Source: Lysobacteraceae bacterium (lineage in GTDB: Bacteria > Pseudomonadota > Gammaproteobacteria > DSM-19610). From it: 9,116 bases of DNA. The position numbers were made by a program, and so were the translations under genes. Every line of letters begins with the position of its first letter. Position 1 is the stretch's first letter. The notes beneath the pieces were generated by a model. That model had not been told where the DNA came from and did not search any database. It worked only from the letters and a program-made list of their open reading frames with translations. This document shows positions 6,667 through 9,116 of the stretch, piece after piece. The stretch is taken from contig JAIVHA010000069.1 of the NCBI GenBank assembly GCA_020201295.1, positions 1 to 9,116 on the forward strand, in the 5' to 3' direction.

Positions 6667-8631
6667 ATGCCCACAAGAACCAACCTGAATATCCTGATTG
6701 TCGACGATTCTGAGGATGACGCCCTGCTGCTGGTGCGTGCCCTGCAGCGCAGCGGTTATGAGATCCACTGGCAGCGTGTAGAGAACCGGAAAGACATGCT
6801 GGCGAGCCTGGAAGCCGGCCCCTGGGATGTGGTGATTTCCGACTACAATATGCCGGAATTCAGCGCCCTGGATGCCCTGAACGTCATCCAGAAAACAGGG
6901 CGGGATGTGCCCTTTATCGTGGTTTCCGGGGCCGTGGGGGAGGAGCGTGCGGTGGAGATCATGCTGGCCGGCGCCCATGATTTCGTGGTGAAGCAGAATC
7001 TCGCCCGCCTGGCACCTGTCATACGGCGTGAACTCGGCGAGGCAGGTTTTCGCGAGCAGCGGCGTCGTGACGAAGAGCAGCTGCAACTGCAAGCCGCGGC
7101 CCTGGATTCGGCCGCCAATGGCATTCTGATCACCGATCGTGATGGCTTGATCGAATGGGTCAACCAGGCCTTCACGGAACTGACCGGCTATACCCGCCAG
7201 GAGGTGGAGGGACGGCATATCAGTATCCTCGAATCGGGAAGGCATGGGGAACGGTTTTACGAGGGCCTGTGGCACACCATCCTGGATTGCCGCAACTGGC
7301 GTGGTGAACTGGTCAATCGGCGCCGGGATGGCAGTGAATATATCGAAGAGCAATCCATCACCTCGGTACGGCGTGCGGACGGGGAAATCTCTCATTTCAT
7401 CGTGATCCAGCAGGATGTGACCGAGCGCGTGCGCGCGGCCCGCGAACGCGAGGACTTGCAGCGCCAATTACAACAGGCCCACAAGATGGAGGCCCTGGGC
7501 CAGCTTACGGGTGGCATCGCTCATGACTTCAACAATATCCTCGGCGCCATCATCGGCTATACCGATCTCGCCCTGGAACGTTTCGCGCCAGGCGGGGAAG
7601 GCAAGCTGGGCGAGTACCTGAACCAGGTGTATCGGGCCGCCTTGCGGGCACGGGATCTCATCGCCCAGATGCTGGCCTACAGCCGGGGAGGTGGCAGCTC
7701 CACCCAGGTGTTGCCCATGGAGCCGGTGGTGCGCGAAGTGATCAAGATGCTGCGCTCGGCCATGCCGGCCACCATGGAATTTCATACCGAGTTCGCGCCC
7801 GACACTTCCATGGTCAGTATCGACCCGGTGCAGTTGCACCAGGTGATCATGAACCTGTGCATCAATGCCCGTGATGCCATGGAAGGTCATGGCCGCATGG
7901 ATGTATGCATTGCGCCGGTACGAGACCTGCGCGCGATATGCGCCTCCTGCCACCGTCCCGTGGAGGGGGATTTCGTGCAGCTGGAGATCCGCGATACCGG
8001 TACCGGTATCGCGGCGGATGTGTTGCCGCGGTTGTTCGAACCCTTTTTCACCACGAAGCCGGTGGGCAGCGGCACGGGCATGGGGCTGCCGGTGGTACAC
8101 GGGATCCTGCATGAACATGGCGGCCATTTGCTGGTGGACACCACCATCGGTGAAGGCAGTTGTTTTCGTCTGCTGCTGCCGGCGCTGGCCGCCATGGAAG
8201 TGCGTGAGGAACCGCGGGAATACGTGGCCACGACCCAGGTGCAGGGACATGGCCATGTGCTGGTGGTGGATGACGAGCCACGCCTGGTGGCGTATTACGC
8301 TGAACTGCTGGAGGCGCAGGGCTATCGCGTCACGGGCGTTACCGATGGCCGCGAGGCCTTGCGGTATTTTCGTGCATCACCGGGGGATATCGATCTGGTG
8401 ATCACCGACCAGACCATGCCCGAGATGACCGGTGCCAGTCTGGTAAGGCAGCTGCTGGAACTGCGCCCGGACCTGCCCGTGATCCTCTGCAGTGGGTATA
8501 GTGACGAAATCGATGCCCGTGGCGCCCAGGAACTGCGTGTGGCGGCCTATTTCCAGAAACCGGTCATTGCCGGTGAATTGCTCGCCCGGGTGGGCGAGTT
8601 GCTGAACCAGTCAGGAGAGGTGGATGAGTAA
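6667..8631 (+). CDS. Cytoplasmic hybrid histidine kinase (REC-PAS-HisKA-HATPase-REC)
   Basis: 654 residues with no membrane segment. An N-terminal receiver (about 1-125) has acidic Asp13/Asp14, phospho-acceptor Asp59 in SDYNMPEF, Ser87 and Lys109. A PAS/PAC sensor spans about 139-254 (ANGILITDRDG, NQAFTELTGYTRQEVEGR). HisKA has phospho-acceptor His286 in GGIAHDFNNIL. The ATPase domain has Asn396/Asn400, a DTGTGIA box at 443 and GSGTGMGL near 467. A C-terminal receiver (about 529-650) has Asp535/Asp536 and Asp581 in TDQTMPEM. All key residues are present, so a working phosphorelay protein is expected, receiving phosphate from another kinase as well as making its own. A CASC pair (Cys425, Cys428) interrupts the ATPase domain. 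No output DNA-binding domain or cognate regulator lies nearby. The ATG has no clear ribosome binding site but no better start is seen. It overlaps mogA by 8 nt. Confidence 0.94.
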   Translation: MPTRTNLNILIVDDSEDDALLLVRALQRSGYEIHWQRVENRKDMLASLEAGPWDVVISDYNMPEFSALDALNVIQKTGRDVPFIVVSGAVGEERAVEIMLAGAHDFVVKQNLARLAPVIRRELGEAGFREQRRRDEEQLQLQAAALDSAANGILITDRDGLIEWVNQAFTELTGYTRQEVEGRHISILESGRHGERFYEGLWHTILDCRNWRGELVNRRRDGSEYIEEQSITSVRRADGEISHFIVIQQDVTERVRAAREREDLQRQLQQAHKMEALGQLTGGIAHDFNNILGAIIGYTDLALERFAPGGEGKLGEYLNQVYRAALRARDLIAQMLAYSRGGGSSTQVLPMEPVVREVIKMLRSAMPATMEFHTEFAPDTSMVSIDPVQLHQVIMNLCINARDAMEGHGRMDVCIAPVRDLRAICASCHRPVEGDFVQLEIRDTGTGIAADVLPRLFEPFFTTKPVGSGTGMGLPVVHGILHEHGGHLLVDTTIGEGSCFRLLLPALAAMEVREEPREYVATTQVQGHGHVLVVDDEPRLVAYYAELLEAQGYRVTGVTDGREALRYFRASPGDIDLVITDQTMPEMTGASLVRQLLELRPDLPVILCSGYSDEIDARGAQELRVAAYFQKPVIAGELLARVGELLNQSGEVDE

Positions 8632-9024
8632 GGTACGAATCGGCATTGTCACCGTATCGGATCGCGCCAGCCGGGGCGAATATCAGGACCTGGGTGGCCC
8701 CGCCATCCAGGCCTGGATGGACAAGGCCATTACATCGGCCTGGGAGGCGGTGCCGCGCCTGATCCCCGATGAACAGGTCCGGGTGGAGACAGTGCTCCGC
8801 GAGCTGTGTCCTTGCGCCATGTGCCCACGGCCATTCTGTCGCGGCAGATCGCCGGCATCCGGGGCAAGACCCTGATCATCAACCTGCCGGGCAAGCCGGC
8901 GGCCATTGCCGAGTGCCTGGAGGCGGTGTTCGCCGCCGTACCCTATTGCCTGGATCTTACCGGTGCCGGCTATATTGAAACCGACCCCGCCTTGGTGAAA
9001 GCCTTCCGCCCGAAGAAATCCTGA
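8624..9024 (+). pseudogene. mogA: mogA homologue (molybdopterin adenylyltransferase) broken by an internal deletion and frame change
   Basis: MogA adenylates molybdopterin before molybdenum insertion. The first 61 codons are normal: RIGIVTVSDRASRGEYQDLG, then RLIPDEQVRVETVLREL. From 8806 a second frame resumes with the MogA C-terminal part: SLRHVPTAILSRQIAGIRGK, LIINLPGKPAAIAECLEAVF, VPYCLDL and FRPK. About 44 residues between them are gone, including the GGTGP motif and the RDVTP aspartate involved in binding and catalysis in MogA. The frame change requires a deletion of 3n+1 nt, about 130 or 133. Read without correction, the first frame ends at 8875 with an unrelated tail (83 residues). AGGAG at 8613-8617 is a good ribosome binding site, and the start overlaps the kinase stop by 8 nt, so the gene was co-expressed with it. 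It is either a true pseudogene or an assembly error. Confidence 0.85.
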
Positions 9025-9029
9025 ACCGT

Positions 9030-9047
9030 GTCGGGCTGAAGCCCGAC
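9030..9047. repeat. Short REP-like hairpin between convergent genes
   Basis: GTCGGGCTGAAGCCCGAC is a perfect 7-bp stem with a TGAA loop (8 bp if the loop is two bases). It lies 5 nt after the mogA remnant and 7 nt before the end of the convergent gene. No T-run follows on either strand, so it is not a classic intrinsic terminator. The core is like REP-type sequences common in gammaproteobacteria and may serve as a two-way 3' end signal. Confidence 0.6.
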
Positions 9048-9054
9048 AGCAGTC

Positions 9055-9116
9055 TCAATCCCGCACCAGGATCAACGCCCCCAGCGGTGGCAGGTTGAGG
9101 CGCAGGCTGTGCGGCC
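9055..9116 (-). CDS. glgB: C-terminus of a 1,4-alpha-glucan branching enzyme-like protein (partial)
   Basis: Only the last 20 codons are inside the window. On the minus strand they read PHSLRLNLPPLGALILVRD and then TGA. This closely follows the GlgB ending, where Escherichia coli has HSLSLTLPPLATIWLVRE. Branching enzyme makes alpha-1,6 links in glycogen. Other alpha-amylase family enzymes end in a similar all-beta domain, so the exact member is uncertain. It is convergent with the mogA remnant. Confidence 0.65.
   Translation of the reverse strand, partial: PHSLRLNLPPLGALILVRD

Noticed and set aside
6452..6676. Minus-strand frame of 74 codons over the CCAAG hairpin
   Set aside because: Its EPPRTPRAPR-type sequence is simply translated repeat DNA.
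6643..8256. Two long minus-strand frames opposite the hybrid kinase
   Set aside because: They are mirror frames of a strongly conserved coding region on the plus strand.
8806..9024. Separate small gene starting at GTG 8806
   Set aside because: It lacks its own ribosome binding site and its sequence is exactly the C-terminal part of MogA, so it is the second half of a broken gene.
9030..9047. Classic rho-independent terminator
   Set aside because: The stem is good but no T-run follows on either strand, so it was listed only as a REP-like hairpin.

Overview
The window reads as a GC-rich gammaproteobacterial chromosome segment. The flagellar FliK-like, MogA and GlgB-type proteins, the GTG starts with strong Shine-Dalgarno sites, and the dyad repeats between genes all fit, perhaps a purple sulfur or Ectothiorhodospira-like lineage. 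The lineage is inferred from gene content and composition only. No tRNA, rRNA, CRISPR array, phage or transposase gene was seen.

Layout. (1) At the left edge, on the minus strand, is the N-terminal part of a FliK-like hook-length control protein, cut by the window start. Divergent from it is a membrane diguanylate cyclase (periplasmic sensor, HAMP, GGEEF with an intact I-site). (2) A 183-bp MITE-like element with perfect 24-bp inverted ends fills the convergent gap before a minus-strand SH3-domain lipoprotein. The element's end supplies that gene's stop codon. Divergent from the lipoprotein is a small GYF_2-like, tail-anchored membrane protein. (3) Past a CACGGAA-type long hairpin lie the three genes of the AmmeMemoRadiSam set: protein A (AMMECR1) and protein B (MEMO1) overlap on the minus strand, and the radical SAM protein is divergent on the plus strand. 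The MEMO1 gene lacks the usual N-terminal segment of roughly 60 residues, including the PHAGY histidine motif, although it has an excellent ribosome binding site. (4) Past a CCAAG-type hairpin is a cytoplasmic REC-PAS-HisKA-HATPase-REC hybrid histidine kinase. It overlaps by 8 nt a mogA homologue (molybdopterin adenylyltransferase) broken by an internal, frame-shifting deletion of about 130 nt. (5) A short REP-like hairpin separates mogA from the last 20 codons of a minus-strand glucan-branching-enzyme-like gene at the right edge.

The most interesting points are the complete but functionally uncharacterised AmmeMemoRadiSam locus with its shortened MEMO1 subunit, the two internal deletions (MEMO1 in frame, mogA out of frame), and the palindromic elements. 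Every convergent 3'-3' gap holds a different dyad element and none of the divergent gaps does. The two signalling proteins (cyclase and hybrid kinase) suggest c-di-GMP and phosphorelay control, but nothing in the sequence ties them directly to the AmmeMemoRadiSam genes.
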